A stretch of DNA of 64,000 bases from Roseburia hominis (GCA_040702975.1 CP159990.1:992001-1056000), one strand, 5' to 3'. Numbered from the stretch's first letter, positions 55,154-63,711 are shown. Translations and numbers: made by a program. The notes: generated from the letters alone by a model not told the origin.

Positions 55154-56110
55154 ATGGATAAAGAAATCTTAATGCAGGCGAGAGGGATCGTCAAGGAATT
55201 CAAGACAAACGGAGGAATCGTTCATGCAGTCAGCGGTGTCGACCTGGATATCTATAATGGTGAGACCCTTGCCCTGGTAGGTGAATCCGGCTGTGGAAAA
55301 TCGACTTTGGGAAAGGTGCTGATGCGTCTGCTTCCGGCTACATCGGGAAGCATCACGTTCGACCATGAGGATCTCTCAGGCATGAATTCCAAGCAGCTCC
55401 GTGAGGCCCGCAAGAAGATGCAGCTGATTTTCCAGGATCCGTATGCCTCTTTGGACCCGCGAATGAATGTAGGGCAAATTATTTCCGAGCCGCTCCGTGC
55501 ATACAAAGTATATAAAAATAAGAATGAAGAAGAGGAAAGAGTCAGGGCCTTAATGGATAAGGTAGGAATTCGGTCTGAATTTTACAACCGTTATCCGCAT
55601 CAGTTCTCCGGCGGCCAGCGTCAGAGAGTGGGCATTGCAAGGGCACTTGCACTGAATCCGAAGTTGATTGTCTGCGATGAGCCTGTTTCTGCTTTGGATG
55701 TTTCGATTCAGGCACAGATTTTGAACCTTCTTCACGATCTGCAGAAAGAATTTGGCCTGACGTATTTGTTTATCAGCCATGACCTGAGTGTTGTACGTTA
55801 CATTTCCAGCAGGGTCTGCGTGATGTTCCTGGGAAAGGTCTGCGAGATCAGGGATACCGATGCGATTTATAGCAAACCGCTTCACCCCTATACCAAATTC
55901 CTGTTGGATTCAACACCGCAGCCGAATCCGGAACGGCGCAAGGAAGATAAAGAGCTGCTGACCGGGGAAATCCCAAGCCCGATCAATCCGCCCAGCGGCT
56001 GCAGGTTCCACCCGCGTTGTCCATATGCGCAGGATATTTGCAAACAGAAGGAGCCGGAACTGAAACCGTGTGACGGCGGTATGTGTGCCTGCCATTTTCC
56101 GCTTAAGTAA
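55154..56110 (+). CDS. Dipeptide/oligopeptide ABC transporter ATPase (DppF-like)
   Basis: 318 residues. Walker [14 protein letters not shown]-loop [12 protein letters not shown], signature FSGGQRQRV (canonical, unlike the FDGGRRQR of the gene at 18954), Walker [14 protein letters not shown]-loop ISHDLS, and GCRFHPRCPYAQDIC near the end. Last gene of the operon, three bases after DppD, followed by a strong terminator. Confidence 0.94.
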   Translation: MDKEILMQARGIVKEFKTNGGIVHAVSGVDLDIYNGETLALVGESGCGKSTLGKVLMRLLPATSGSITFDHEDLSGMNSKQLREARKKMQLIFQDPYASLDPRMNVGQIISEPLRAYKVYKNKNEEEERVRALMDKVGIRSEFYNRYPHQFSGGQRQRVGIARALALNPKLIVCDEPVSALDVSIQAQILNLLHDLQKEFGLTYLFISHDLSVVRYISSRVCVMFLGKVCEIRDTDAIYSKPLHPYTKFLLDSTPQPNPERRKEDKELLTGEIPSPINPPSGCRFHPRCPYAQDICKQKEPELKPCDGGMCACHFPLK

Positions 56111-56132
56111 ATATGGAATTGATGAGAATAAG

Positions 56133-56178
56133 ATCAGGGAAAAAGTTGATTTGAGACGGCTTTTTCCCTGATTTTTTG
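56133..56178 (+). terminator. Terminator of the second Dpp operon
   Basis: Perfect 13-bp stem ATCAGGGAAAAAG / CTTTTTCCCTGAT, then TTTTTTG. Confidence 0.88.
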
Positions 56179-56179
56179 T

Positions 56180-56310
56180 TGCCGTGCATAACCGGAATAA
56201 GGTCAGGCGGAGTCTCATCCCGGCTGCCGTGCATAACCAGGTGAAGGTCAGGCAGAGCTTCATCCCGGGTGCCATGCATATCTGGAATAAGGTTCAGTGG
56301 GGCCTAACGG
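56180..56310. repeat. Dispersed palindromic repeat block 6
   Basis: Three units in the block 1 orientation: TTGCCGTGCATAACCGGAAT, CTGCCGTGCATAACCAGGTG and GTGCCATGCATATCTGGAAT, with diverged arms such as TGAAG / CTTCA around GTCAGGCAGA in the second unit. The spacing is about 43 bp. The last 90 bases before 56402 hold only an AT-rich promoter-like stretch (TATATTATAG). Confidence 0.7.
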
Positions 56311-56401
56311 TGAAAAATATTTCAGCGAACAGGAATTTACTATACCTAAGGGCCATGGTATATTATAGTTAATAAACTGCGAAAAAGGAATTGGATGAAA
56401 G

Positions 56402-58375
56402 ATGTATTTGTTTTGTGAAGAAGTCGGAAAGCTGGCACGAATGACCGGCGAAGAAATTGTAGGTATCTTAAAGGAGAGGATTTCCAGTGATGAGAATTTA
56501 CAGGAAATTTATTACAAGAACAACTGTTACAATGAAAGTGAAGTAAATTCGTGGAAAAATTCAATCCCGGCGTTGCTGAACGTACTGAACCGGAATGGGT
56601 TTGGAGCTTTGCGGGCGGTGCTTGAGTATTCGCTTCCGTACATAGATGAACGGATGGATGTTGTGCTTCTTGGGAAAGGGCCGGATGGAAATATGGCGGT
56701 TGTCATTGTGGAGCTGAAGCAATGGAAGGAGATACTGACGGAAGGAGTTTGTGAAAAGACCTTTGTCCGTATTCCGGAAGACCCGGAGAACGAAAGGAAA
56801 CATCCATGTATGCAGCTGAATACCTATGAGACATTGCTGAAGCTATATCATAAAAAGGTCAGAGATAATGGAATTAAAGTGTATAGTCTGGCATATCTTC
56901 ACAATTTTGTGAATAAAGAACAGTTATTTTGTAATCAGTATGAACTCTTCAAAAAGACGTATGACAGACAGGTATTTGTAAAAGGTGCAGAAGCAGAGCT
57001 TATCGCTTATATAGAAAGATTTCTGACGAGGGATGGCATCGGTAATAAGTATCAGGAATTTTTAGAGGGTGAGTTTGAAAATCCAAAGGAGGTTTTTGAT
57101 AAAATAGGGAAACTTCTGAAGGGAGAAAGATGTATCACTTTATTAAAGGAGCAGCCGGAGATTAGTGCACAGATTACGAAAGAAATAAAACAGGCAGAAA
57201 TAACCGGTAATAAAGTGATCGCGTTGATTTCAGGCGCTCCGGGAACCGGGAAAAGTGTTCTGGGCTTATTCTTAATGAGCTTTTATTACAGAAATAACGG
57301 GAATAACGGAAGTGGAATTCTCTATTCGACTCCGAACAGGACGCTGAAGGAGGTACTGAATTTTAATATTTGGAATAAGGATACGGGAATATCAGGGCCG
57401 GGCGGCAATTCGATTCTGAATACTTACAATTTGAAAAATGGGAAAAAGCGGATTAATTTTCTGGTGATAGACGAAGCGCAGCGGCTGCAGAAGTTAGACA
57501 GTGAGTTGGAAAAATTGATTGACAAGACTAATATACTGATTATTTTACAGGATGACGACCAGATTGTCCGGATGAGTGAAGAGGGGACCCGGAACCATAT
57601 TACCTGTTGTATTAACAACTACAAAAAACGTGTGAACTCCCATATTGTTTTCAGGGATGACTTTTATTTGAAAACGAATTTAAGAAATGGAAGCGGTGCG
57701 GAATTTGAAAAGATCGTGAATCAGTATCTGTCGAATGAAAAAAGCACATTGGGTCTGTCTGCCGGCGTAAAAGGCTTTGAAGTCAGCGTAAAAGAAAATC
57801 TATCCGAAATTGAGGCAGAGCTGTCTGGCAAAAGCCAGAATTTTAGGTGCAAGTGGCTGGCACCGTTTTGCTGGAGCTGGAACAGAAATAATGAAGAAAG
57901 TCTGGATATCCATATTCCCGACCAGAATTTTCACCATCCATGGAATCCGCTCAGGAATCAGGCGGAATGGTATGCATACAGGGAGGAAAAGAACTTGAGA
58001 CAAGTCGGCTGTGTGTATACATGCCAGGGACTGGAATTTGACTATGTAGGGCTGATCGTCTGGGACGATCTGTACTGGGATCATGACAGATGGAGGGTTG
58101 ATCTCAATAAGATCAAAGACTATACTTTTATAAAAGAAATCGTTGAAAAGTATGGTGGAAAGCTGCAGAATGATTTTTCCGTGGCTTATGGAAACGTCAG
58201 GTATCGGGATATTAATGCTTTTTTGGAAGAACGTAATGCAGATTTTGATGAGATCATTACCCTCGTCAAAAATACATACAGGATTCTTTTCACAAGGGCG
58301 ACAAAGGGGATTTATATCTGGTTCAGGCGGCCGGAAGAAAAAGAGAAATTTTTGGAGCTTTTCCAATCAATATAG
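56402..58375 (+). CDS. PD-(D/E)XK-like nuclease fused to a DUF2075-type SF1 helicase/ATPase
   Basis: 657 residues. The N-terminal part has E75, D86 and E104-L105-K106 (IDERMDVVLL ... VIVELKQWKE), the E/D/ExK arrangement of PD-(D/E)XK nucleases. Helicase motifs follow: Walker A GAPGTGKS at 278-285, Walker B LVIDEAQRL, ILQDDDQIVRM (motif III-like), CQGLEFDYVGLIVWDDL (motif V-like) and YRILFTRATKGIYIW (motif VI). ATG 56402; AAGGA 12 bases upstream. Paralogue of the protein at 58753 with the same catalytic spacing. By eye AT-richer than the genes to its left. Likely acts on phage or other foreign nucleic acid (inference). Confidence 0.75.
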   Translation: MYLFCEEVGKLARMTGEEIVGILKERISSDENLQEIYYKNNCYNESEVNSWKNSIPALLNVLNRNGFGALRAVLEYSLPYIDERMDVVLLGKGPDGNMAVVIVELKQWKEILTEGVCEKTFVRIPEDPENERKHPCMQLNTYETLLKLYHKKVRDNGIKVYSLAYLHNFVNKEQLFCNQYELFKKTYDRQVFVKGAEAELIAYIERFLTRDGIGNKYQEFLEGEFENPKEVFDKIGKLLKGERCITLLKEQPEISAQITKEIKQAEITGNKVIALISGAPGTGKSVLGLFLMSFYYRNNGNNGSGILYSTPNRTLKEVLNFNIWNKDTGISGPGGNSILNTYNLKNGKKRINFLVIDEAQRLQKLDSELEKLIDKTNILIILQDDDQIVRMSEEGTRNHITCCINNYKKRVNSHIVFRDDFYLKTNLRNGSGAEFEKIVNQYLSNEKSTLGLSAGVKGFEVSVKENLSEIEAELSGKSQNFRCKWLAPFCWSWNRNNEESLDIHIPDQNFHHPWNPLRNQAEWYAYREEKNLRQVGCVYTCQGLEFDYVGLIVWDDLYWDHDRWRVDLNKIKDYTFIKEIVEKYGGKLQNDFSVAYGNVRYRDINAFLEERNADFDEIITLVKNTYRILFTRATKGIYIWFRRPEEKEKFLELFQSI

Positions 58376-58405
58376 TTTTTTGATTGCGAATGAACGGAGG
58401 AAATC

Positions 58406-58756
58406 ATGAAAAGTATTGAAGAATTGCAGGAAAAGATAACAGCATTTAGGGATGAGCGCAACTGGAAACAGTTTCACAATCCAAAGGATCTTGCTATCTC
58501 TATCTCATTAGAGGCAGCGGAATTGTTGGAAATCTTTCAATGGTCCGGTGCAGATTTAGAAGCAGCGGACAAGAAAGAAAAGATAGAAGAAGAGCTTGCC
58601 GATGTCATGATATACTGCGGCCTTATGGCAGATGCAGTCGGCCTTGACATAGACGAAATGATATTGAAAAAACTAAAAAGAAATAATGAAAAATATCCTG
58701 TAGATAAGGCATACGGAAGCAATGCCAAATATACAGAACTGGAGATGAAAAAATGA
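58406..58756 (+). CDS. MazG-like nucleotide pyrophosphohydrolase (RS21-C6/DCTPP1 type)
   Basis: 116 residues, single all-helical domain. FRDERNWKQFHNPKDLAISISLEAAELLEIFQW closely follows the pattern of dCTP pyrophosphatase DCTPP1 (human RDWEQFHQPRNL...), with the metal-binding ExxE in EAAELLE and ExxD in EEELADVMIY. It should hydrolyse a (deoxy)nucleoside triphosphate to monophosphate and pyrophosphate. It has a GGAGGAAATC ribosome site 31 bases after the first nuclease-helicase and overlaps the second by 4 bases, so all three are one operon. Confidence 0.85.
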   Translation: MKSIEELQEKITAFRDERNWKQFHNPKDLAISISLEAAELLEIFQWSGADLEAADKKEKIEEELADVMIYCGLMADAVGLDIDEMILKKLKRNNEKYPVDKAYGSNAKYTELEMKK

Positions 58757-60615
58757 TCTTATATCGAAGCAGCGCGGCAGAGTTCTGTGATGAAGTCGAA
58801 AGAAATCTTATAGTAGATCAGATCGAGGCAGCCTACGTAAAGGGTATGGGAAGACGTGCCGGAGATGGCGAAAGGCGTGCGTGGAATAACTCTATGAGAT
58901 TTATGGAAACAATCGTGAGAAAATCAGCTATTCCGGATGACTGTGGAATTCTGATCGAGTACAACATACCATCGACCAGTAAGCGAATAGACTTCGTGAT
59001 CACAGGACACGACAAAAATAATGCTTCAAATTTTCTGATCATAGAGTTGAAGCAATGGGAAACAGCTGAGGCTACAGAGAAAGAGGCTTTGGTCAGGACT
59101 TTTTTGCATAACGGCATAAGGGAAACAACGCATCCGGCATATCAGGCTTATTCATATAAAAAATATCTTTCGGATATGAACTCAGCCGTTTATGAAGGAG
59201 ATATCAAAGTGATATCGTGTGCATATTTGCATAATTATCAGAAGAAGGAACCGGAACCACTGCTGCAGGCGCAGTACAGGGAAATAGTAGAAGATACGCC
59301 GGTATTTTTCTCTTCAGATGTAGAAAAGTTAGAGGAGTTTATAGGCAGATATGTCAATAAAGGCCGGGGAATGGAGATCCTCTATGCAATCGAAAACGGA
59401 AAAACAGCACCATCTAAAAAATTTGTAGAATATGTGGCCGAAATCTTTGAGGGGAATCCTGTATATACGCTTCTGGATGAGCAGAAAATAGCATATTCCA
59501 ATATCGTGGATATCGCGCTCAAAGCACGCACGAAAACGGCCATTATCATTAATGGCGGACCTGGAACAGGAAAATCGGTCGTTGCAATGAATGCTTTTGT
59601 AACACTGTTGGAGAAAAGAGTAAATGTGAGATTTGTGGCGCCCAACGCCTCGTTTAGAGAAGGCATGGTAGATACTCTCGGTAAGAAATCTTCAGCAACA
59701 AAAAAGAGGCTCAAAGCCCTGTTTTCGGGTTCGGCCGGTTTTGTACACTCATATACAGATGAGTTTGACGTCCTTATCTGTGATGAAGCCCATAGGCTAA
59801 AGAAAAAAGGTGCATTTATGTATTCCGGTGAAAGCCAGGTGGAGGATCTTGTAAAGGCCGCAAAGGTGAGTGTTTTCTTTGTTGACGATAATCAGATGAT
59901 CCGGCCGGATGATGAAGGTTCTGTGGAAAGAATAAAAGAAGTTTGTGAAAAATATCATGCAGATATACAGATGGTGAAACTGAAAGCTCAGTTCAGATGT
60001 TCAGGGGCCGAAGGATATCTTAATTGGGTGGACCATACTCTGCAGATTGAGGACACCGCTAATTACGACGGGTGGGATGACGGAGCCTTCGATTTCAGGA
60101 TTTTTGATGACCCGAATCAGCTTTTACGTGAAATTAACCGGAAAAATGAGGAAGGTTTTAAGGCAAGAATGCTCGCGGGTTTTGCCTGGCCATGGACAGA
60201 TGCAAAGAGCGGAAACGACAATGCACAGAAGGAGGATGTGACCATCCCGGAGTGTAATTTCAGTATGCCATGGAACAGCCGAAAAGACCAGTATTCCTGG
60301 GCAACAGATGAGTCGAAAAGAAATCAGATCGGTTGTATTCATACATCTCAGGGTCTGGAGTTTGACTATGTCGGTGTCATTATAGGAAATGATCTTAAGT
60401 TTGACCCTGACCGAAGAGAGCTTTACGCCAGTTTTGAGGATTATCGTGATTCGGCGGGCAAAAAGGGGCTAAAGAACCAGCCGGACAAACTTACTGCATA
60501 TGTCAAAAACATATACAGAGTACTTATGTCACGGGGGATGAAAGGGTGTTACATATATTGCAGGGATAAAAACCTTGAAGCGTATTTTAGGGAACGTAGG
60601 AATGAGGGAGAATAA
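58753..60615 (+). CDS. Second PD-(D/E)XK-like nuclease / DUF2075-type helicase
   Basis: 620 residues. N-terminal E69, D80 and E98-L99-K100 (IEYNIPSTSKRIDFVI ... FLIIELKQWE) with the same spacing as its paralogue at 56402. Walker A GGPGTGKS at 268-275, Walker B LICDEAHRLKK, FFVDDNQMIRPDD, SQGLEFDYVGVIIGNDL and YRVLMSRGMKGCYIYC. The N-terminal 60 residues contain NNSMRFMETIV, matching SWKNSIPALLNVL in the first copy. Start ATG 58753 overlaps the pyrophosphatase stop (ATGA). The pair probably forms a heteromer or has diverged targets. Confidence 0.75.
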   Translation: MILYRSSAAEFCDEVERNLIVDQIEAAYVKGMGRRAGDGERRAWNNSMRFMETIVRKSAIPDDCGILIEYNIPSTSKRIDFVITGHDKNNASNFLIIELKQWETAEATEKEALVRTFLHNGIRETTHPAYQAYSYKKYLSDMNSAVYEGDIKVISCAYLHNYQKKEPEPLLQAQYREIVEDTPVFFSSDVEKLEEFIGRYVNKGRGMEILYAIENGKTAPSKKFVEYVAEIFEGNPVYTLLDEQKIAYSNIVDIALKARTKTAIIINGGPGTGKSVVAMNAFVTLLEKRVNVRFVAPNASFREGMVDTLGKKSSATKKRLKALFSGSAGFVHSYTDEFDVLICDEAHRLKKKGAFMYSGESQVEDLVKAAKVSVFFVDDNQMIRPDDEGSVERIKEVCEKYHADIQMVKLKAQFRCSGAEGYLNWVDHTLQIEDTANYDGWDDGAFDFRIFDDPNQLLREINRKNEEGFKARMLAGFAWPWTDAKSGNDNAQKEDVTIPECNFSMPWNSRKDQYSWATDESKRNQIGCIHTSQGLEFDYVGVIIGNDLKFDPDRRELYASFEDYRDSAGKKGLKNQPDKLTAYVKNIYRVLMSRGMKGCYIYCRDKNLEAYFRERRNEGE

Positions 60616-60806
60616 CGGGACTTTGAATATCTGCTGAAATCAATGGCATCCGAGCAAAAAAATGTAAAAATCGTAGCATGCCGACAGAGAAAAAATCTCA
60701 GTTTCACAGTGATACAAGGTGTCTATTATTTCGTTTGGATTTGGGTTAAGTAGATACTCCAAAACGGCAAAAATATATTCATAGTAAATGCATAAGATTG
60801 AGTTTA

Positions 60807-60834
60807 TTGCCGACAATGTGATATACTATATAAT
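60807..60834 (+). promoter_or_regulatory. Sigma-A promoter of the Fic gene
   Basis: TTGCCG, 16-base spacer, TATAAT, about 70 bases before the start at 60903. The preceding 190 bases of the gap show no gene or structure. Confidence 0.7.
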
Positions 60835-60902
60835 AGATTAGAGTAAATTCTGATATTGAAGGGGAACAAGAAGAAGTTGTTATGAATTGGGGAGGAAATC
60901 AG

Positions 60903-61793
60903 ATGCAATACTTTTCAGTTACTGAAATAGCAAAGAAATGGAATATTTCGGAACGCAGTGTGAGGAATTATTGTGCTCAGGGTCGTGTTCCAGGGGCTTC
61001 CCTTATCGGCAAGACCTGGAGTATTCCTGAAAATGCAGAAAAACCGGAGCGTTCTAATAAAAAGAAAGGGCGACCAGTCACATTATTGGACATTTTGCGG
61101 GAAGAAAAAGCCAGTAAGTATTCTGGCGGTATCTACCATAAGACGCAGATTGAGCTGACCTATAATTCCAATCATATCGAAGGTAGCCGACTAACTCACG
61201 ATCAGACCAGATATATTTTTGAAACAAATACAATCGGTGTGGAAAATGGAGTCCTCAACGTGGACGATGTGATTGAAACAGCAAATCATTTTCGTTGTAT
61301 TGACATGATTATTGATAACGCGAAAGCAGCGTTGACCGAAAAATTTATCAAAGAGCTTCATCTGATACTTAAGAATGGAACAAGTGATTCTAGAAAAGAG
61401 TGGTTTGCTGTAGGCGATTACAAGAAGATGCCGAATGAAGTCAGCGGTATGGAAACTGCACTTCCGGAAGAAGTTGCCGGCAAGATAAAAGCATTGCTGA
61501 CAGCGTACAATTCCAAAGAAGAAAAAAACCTGGAGGATCTTATGGAATTCCATGTGAAATTTGAGAAAATTCACCCGTTTCAGGACGGAAATGGCCGTGT
61601 CGGTAGATTGATTATGTTTAAGGAGTGTCTGAAATATAACATTGTTCCATTTATCATCGAAGATAACTTAAAGATGTTTTACTATCGTGGATTGAAAGAA
61701 TGGAATAATGAAAAGGGGTACCTGACGGATACTTGTTTGACAGCACAGGATAGATATAAGGCGTATTTGGATTATTTTAGAATTGCATATTAA
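60903..61793 (+). CDS. Fic-family protein with N-terminal HTH and class II inhibitory motif
   Basis: 296 residues from ATG 60903 (GGGGAGG 7 bases upstream; ATG 60882 is less well placed). Residues 1-50 are a MerR/excisionase-like HTH (FSVTEIAKKWNISERSVRNYCAQGRVPGASLIGKTWSIP). The Fic active site is complete, HPFQDGNGRVGR with H224, so AMP transfer from ATP to a target hydroxyl is expected. The autoinhibitory S-x3-E-G is present as S89-NHI-E93-G94, placed before the Fic core (class II). HTH-Fic proteins may regulate their own promoter. Target unknown. Confidence 0.88.
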   Translation: MQYFSVTEIAKKWNISERSVRNYCAQGRVPGASLIGKTWSIPENAEKPERSNKKKGRPVTLLDILREEKASKYSGGIYHKTQIELTYNSNHIEGSRLTHDQTRYIFETNTIGVENGVLNVDDVIETANHFRCIDMIIDNAKAALTEKFIKELHLILKNGTSDSRKEWFAVGDYKKMPNEVSGMETALPEEVAGKIKALLTAYNSKEEKNLEDLMEFHVKFEKIHPFQDGNGRVGRLIMFKECLKYNIVPFIIEDNLKMFYYRGLKEWNNEKGYLTDTCLTAQDRYKAYLDYFRIAY

Positions 61794-61833
61794 GAGGATT
61801 CTTATTAGTTCTTAGGAAATTGGAAGGGATAAA

Positions 61834-62367
61834 GTGAATTTAACAAGTATAAGCAGATTCATGAGCTTAATCCTACGTCATAAGCCGGAAACAATCGATA
61901 TCTGCATTGATGAACATGGCTGGGCCAAGGTTGATGAGCTTATTGCAGGAATTGCCAAGACTCATGAATTCAATATGGATATCTTGGAAGAAATTGTCCG
62001 AACGGATAACAAGCAGAGATATTCTTTTAATGAAGATAAGACTTTGATCCGAGCGAATCAGGGGCATTCTATTCCTGTTGATGTGGAATTGGACGAGGTT
62101 GAGCCACCGGCGGAATTGTGGCATGGAACCGGAGAAAAATATGTTGTATCGATTGACAGGCAGGGACTTATTCCTAAGAGTAGGTTGTATGTGCATCTAT
62201 CAAAGGATGAGGATACGGCGGTTCATGTTGGAAAGCGTCACGGTAAGCCTGTGATTTATATAGTCAAAGCCGGTGAAATGTATAAGGATGGTTACAAATT
62301 TTTCTTATCTAAGAATGGAGTATGGCTTACAAAAAAAGTTCCGGTTCAGTATTTGGTAAAGGAGTAA
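61834..62367 (+). CDS. kptA: RNA 2'-phosphotransferase
   Basis: 177 residues from GTG 61834 (GGAAGGGA upstream). KptA/Tpt1 family: SRFMSLILRHKPETIDICIDEHGWAKVDELI, LWHGTGEKYVVSIDRQGLIPKSRLYVHLS, and VHVGKRHGKPVIYIVKAGEMYKDGYKFFLSKNGVWLTKKVP. The family uses NAD+ to remove an internal RNA 2'-phosphate via an ADP-ribosylated intermediate. In bacteria, which have no yeast-type tRNA splicing, the physiological substrate is unknown. It lies 40 bases after the Fic gene. Confidence 0.93.
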   Translation: MNLTSISRFMSLILRHKPETIDICIDEHGWAKVDELIAGIAKTHEFNMDILEEIVRTDNKQRYSFNEDKTLIRANQGHSIPVDVELDEVEPPAELWHGTGEKYVVSIDRQGLIPKSRLYVHLSKDEDTAVHVGKRHGKPVIYIVKAGEMYKDGYKFFLSKNGVWLTKKVPVQYLVKE

Positions 62368-62550
62368 AGGTGTCCATCAGTGTATGGAATTTACTACAGC
62401 ACTATTGCACCATTTTGAAAGAGATATTTCGGAGTTTTACTTTGATAATTAACATTTTTTGATTATTCAAAGCACATTTCTGTGGTATTATGATTAAAGA
62501 ATTGTAGATGCTGAAGTTTTGGCTAAAATAAAGTAAAGGGGCGAAGTGTC

Positions 62551-62787
62551 ATGATAGATGAAACAATCAAAAACTCCAGAGAACTGGAATTTGCCGTGTT
62601 TTGTATTGAGAATGTTGCAACGAAGCTCGGCGTAGATGCGGAGCTGGTTTATCGTGCGTTCACAGAGAAAAGCGACATTTTAGGCAGTTATATAGTGCCG
62701 GAATATGAAGTTCTGCACACGCAGAGCCGGGAATATATTGTAAATGACCTCCTTGATGTGATGGAAGAAAGGGGGGTGAGGGTATGA
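62551..62787 (+). CDS. DUF3791-type protein
   Basis: 78 residues, helical and acidic: LEFAVFCIENVATKLGVDAELVYRAFTEKSDILGSYIVPEYEVLHTQSREYIVNDLLDVMEERG. It fits the DUF3791 family, which is repeatedly found beside DUF3990. ATG 62551 has AAGGGGCG upstream. It overlaps the DUF3990 gene by 4 bases. Its small size and coupling make it the candidate antitoxin or targeting partner. The 183-base gap before it has a run of AT-rich DNA but no distinct element. Confidence 0.75.
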   Translation: MIDETIKNSRELEFAVFCIENVATKLGVDAELVYRAFTEKSDILGSYIVPEYEVLHTQSREYIVNDLLDVMEERGVRV

Positions 62788-63254
62788 TCCTATATCATGG
62801 TTCCTATCTGGAAATCGCAGAGCCGGATCTGACACATTCCCGCCCTAATGTGGATTTTGGGCGTGGTTTTTATGCCACTCCCCTATATGAGCAAGCAGCG
62901 AAATGGTGCGGTAAATTCAAACGCAGAGGAAAAGACGGTATTATATCCCGCTACTTTTTTGATGAAAGCCAGGAAGCTGTTTTGAAAACTCTGAAATTTG
63001 ATTTTTATTCCGAGGAATGGCTGGATTTTATCCTGAACTGCCGCAGTGGGAAAGATACAACAGATTATGACCTTGTAGTTGGCGGTGTAGCTAACGATAA
63101 AGTGTTCAATACAGTTGAATTGTTTTTTGAAGGACTGATTGACAAGAAAGAAGCAATTAAACGCCTACGTTATGAAAAGCCGAACCTGCAAATCTGTTTC
63201 CGCACAGAGAAAGCACTGGAACTGCTGCATTTTGAAGGGAGTGAAATGGTATGA
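62784..63254 (+). CDS. DUF3990 protein, ADP-ribosyltransferase-like
   Basis: 156 residues. The start ILYHGSYLEIAEPDL, then NVDFGRGFYATPLYEQAAKWC and DYDLVVGGVANDKVFN are the DUF3990 core. The YHGS histidine and the FYAT tyrosine fit the H-Y pattern of diphtheria-toxin-like ADP-ribosyltransferases; the third acidic residue is not certain by eye. Flanked and overlapped (4 bases each side) by two DUF3791 proteins. Possible toxin of a toxin-antitoxin unit. Confidence 0.75.
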   Translation: MILYHGSYLEIAEPDLTHSRPNVDFGRGFYATPLYEQAAKWCGKFKRRGKDGIISRYFFDESQEAVLKTLKFDFYSEEWLDFILNCRSGKDTTDYDLVVGGVANDKVFNTVELFFEGLIDKKEAIKRLRYEKPNLQICFRTEKALELLHFEGSEMV

Positions 63255-63463
63255 AAGCTAATCCGATTTTGCTACAGAAAAAATATAGCCGAGTAATTGC
63301 GCGCTTTGCTGAATACCAGGGTATCTCATTGGATGCGGCGTTGGACTTTTTTTATCGCTCAGAGGTTTATCAGTTAATCCGAGATGGTGTTTCTGATATG
63401 CACTGTATGAGCGATGCGTATCTTGCGGAGGAATTGAAACAGGAATATCAGGCGAAACAATAG
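63251..63463 (+). CDS. Second DUF3791-type protein
   Basis: 70 residues: YSRVIARFAEYQGISLDAALDFFYRSEVYQLIRDGVSDMHCMSDAYLAEELKQEY. It has the SLDxALxFFY[RK]SxxYxLIRxGVSDMHCMSDxYLAEEL pattern common to DUF3791 partners. Start overlaps the DUF3990 stop. Its last codon and stop are followed, in the same frame, by the fragment of an acetyltransferase gene. Confidence 0.75.
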   Translation: MKANPILLQKKYSRVIARFAEYQGISLDAALDFFYRSEVYQLIRDGVSDMHCMSDAYLAEELKQEYQAKQ

Positions 63464-63658
63464 CCATATACGATTGTTGGCGGTGTTCCGGCAAGAGCAA
63501 TAAGGAAACGTTTTCCAGAAGAAACCATTTCTGCATTATTAGAAATTCAGTGGTGGAACTGGACTGAGGAAAAAATTGCAAGAAATATTAGTGCTATACA
63601 GAGCGGAAATATTGAACAGTTAAAACAATCCATGGAAATGGAGATGATGAGGCGATAA
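63464..63658 (+). pseudogene. 3' remnant of a CatB/Vat-type xenobiotic acetyltransferase
   Basis: From the codon after the DUF3791 stop, 64 codons encode PYTIVGGVPARAIRKRFPEE, then ISALLEIQWWNWTEEKIARNI and a short tail. This is the C-terminal end of the left-handed beta-helix acetyltransferases of the CatB/streptogramin group, which inactivate chloramphenicol or virginiamycin. There is no start codon with a ribosome site and the catalytic part is absent. It looks like a truncated gene left at the edge of the inserted cassette. Confidence 0.75.
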
Positions 63659-63664
63659 AAAATT

Positions 63665-63697
63665 GGCAGCCGCTGTATCGGCTGCCGGTTCTTCTTT
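63665..63697. terminator. Terminator between the remnant and the Crp-like gene
   Basis: Perfect 8-bp stem GGCAGCCG / CGGCTGCC with a 6-base loop; the rightward tail is GGTTCTTCTTTC and the leftward side begins with AATTTTTTATCGCC. More convincing leftward. Confidence 0.65.
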
Positions 63698-63711
63698 CAT
63701 GAAAACCATGT

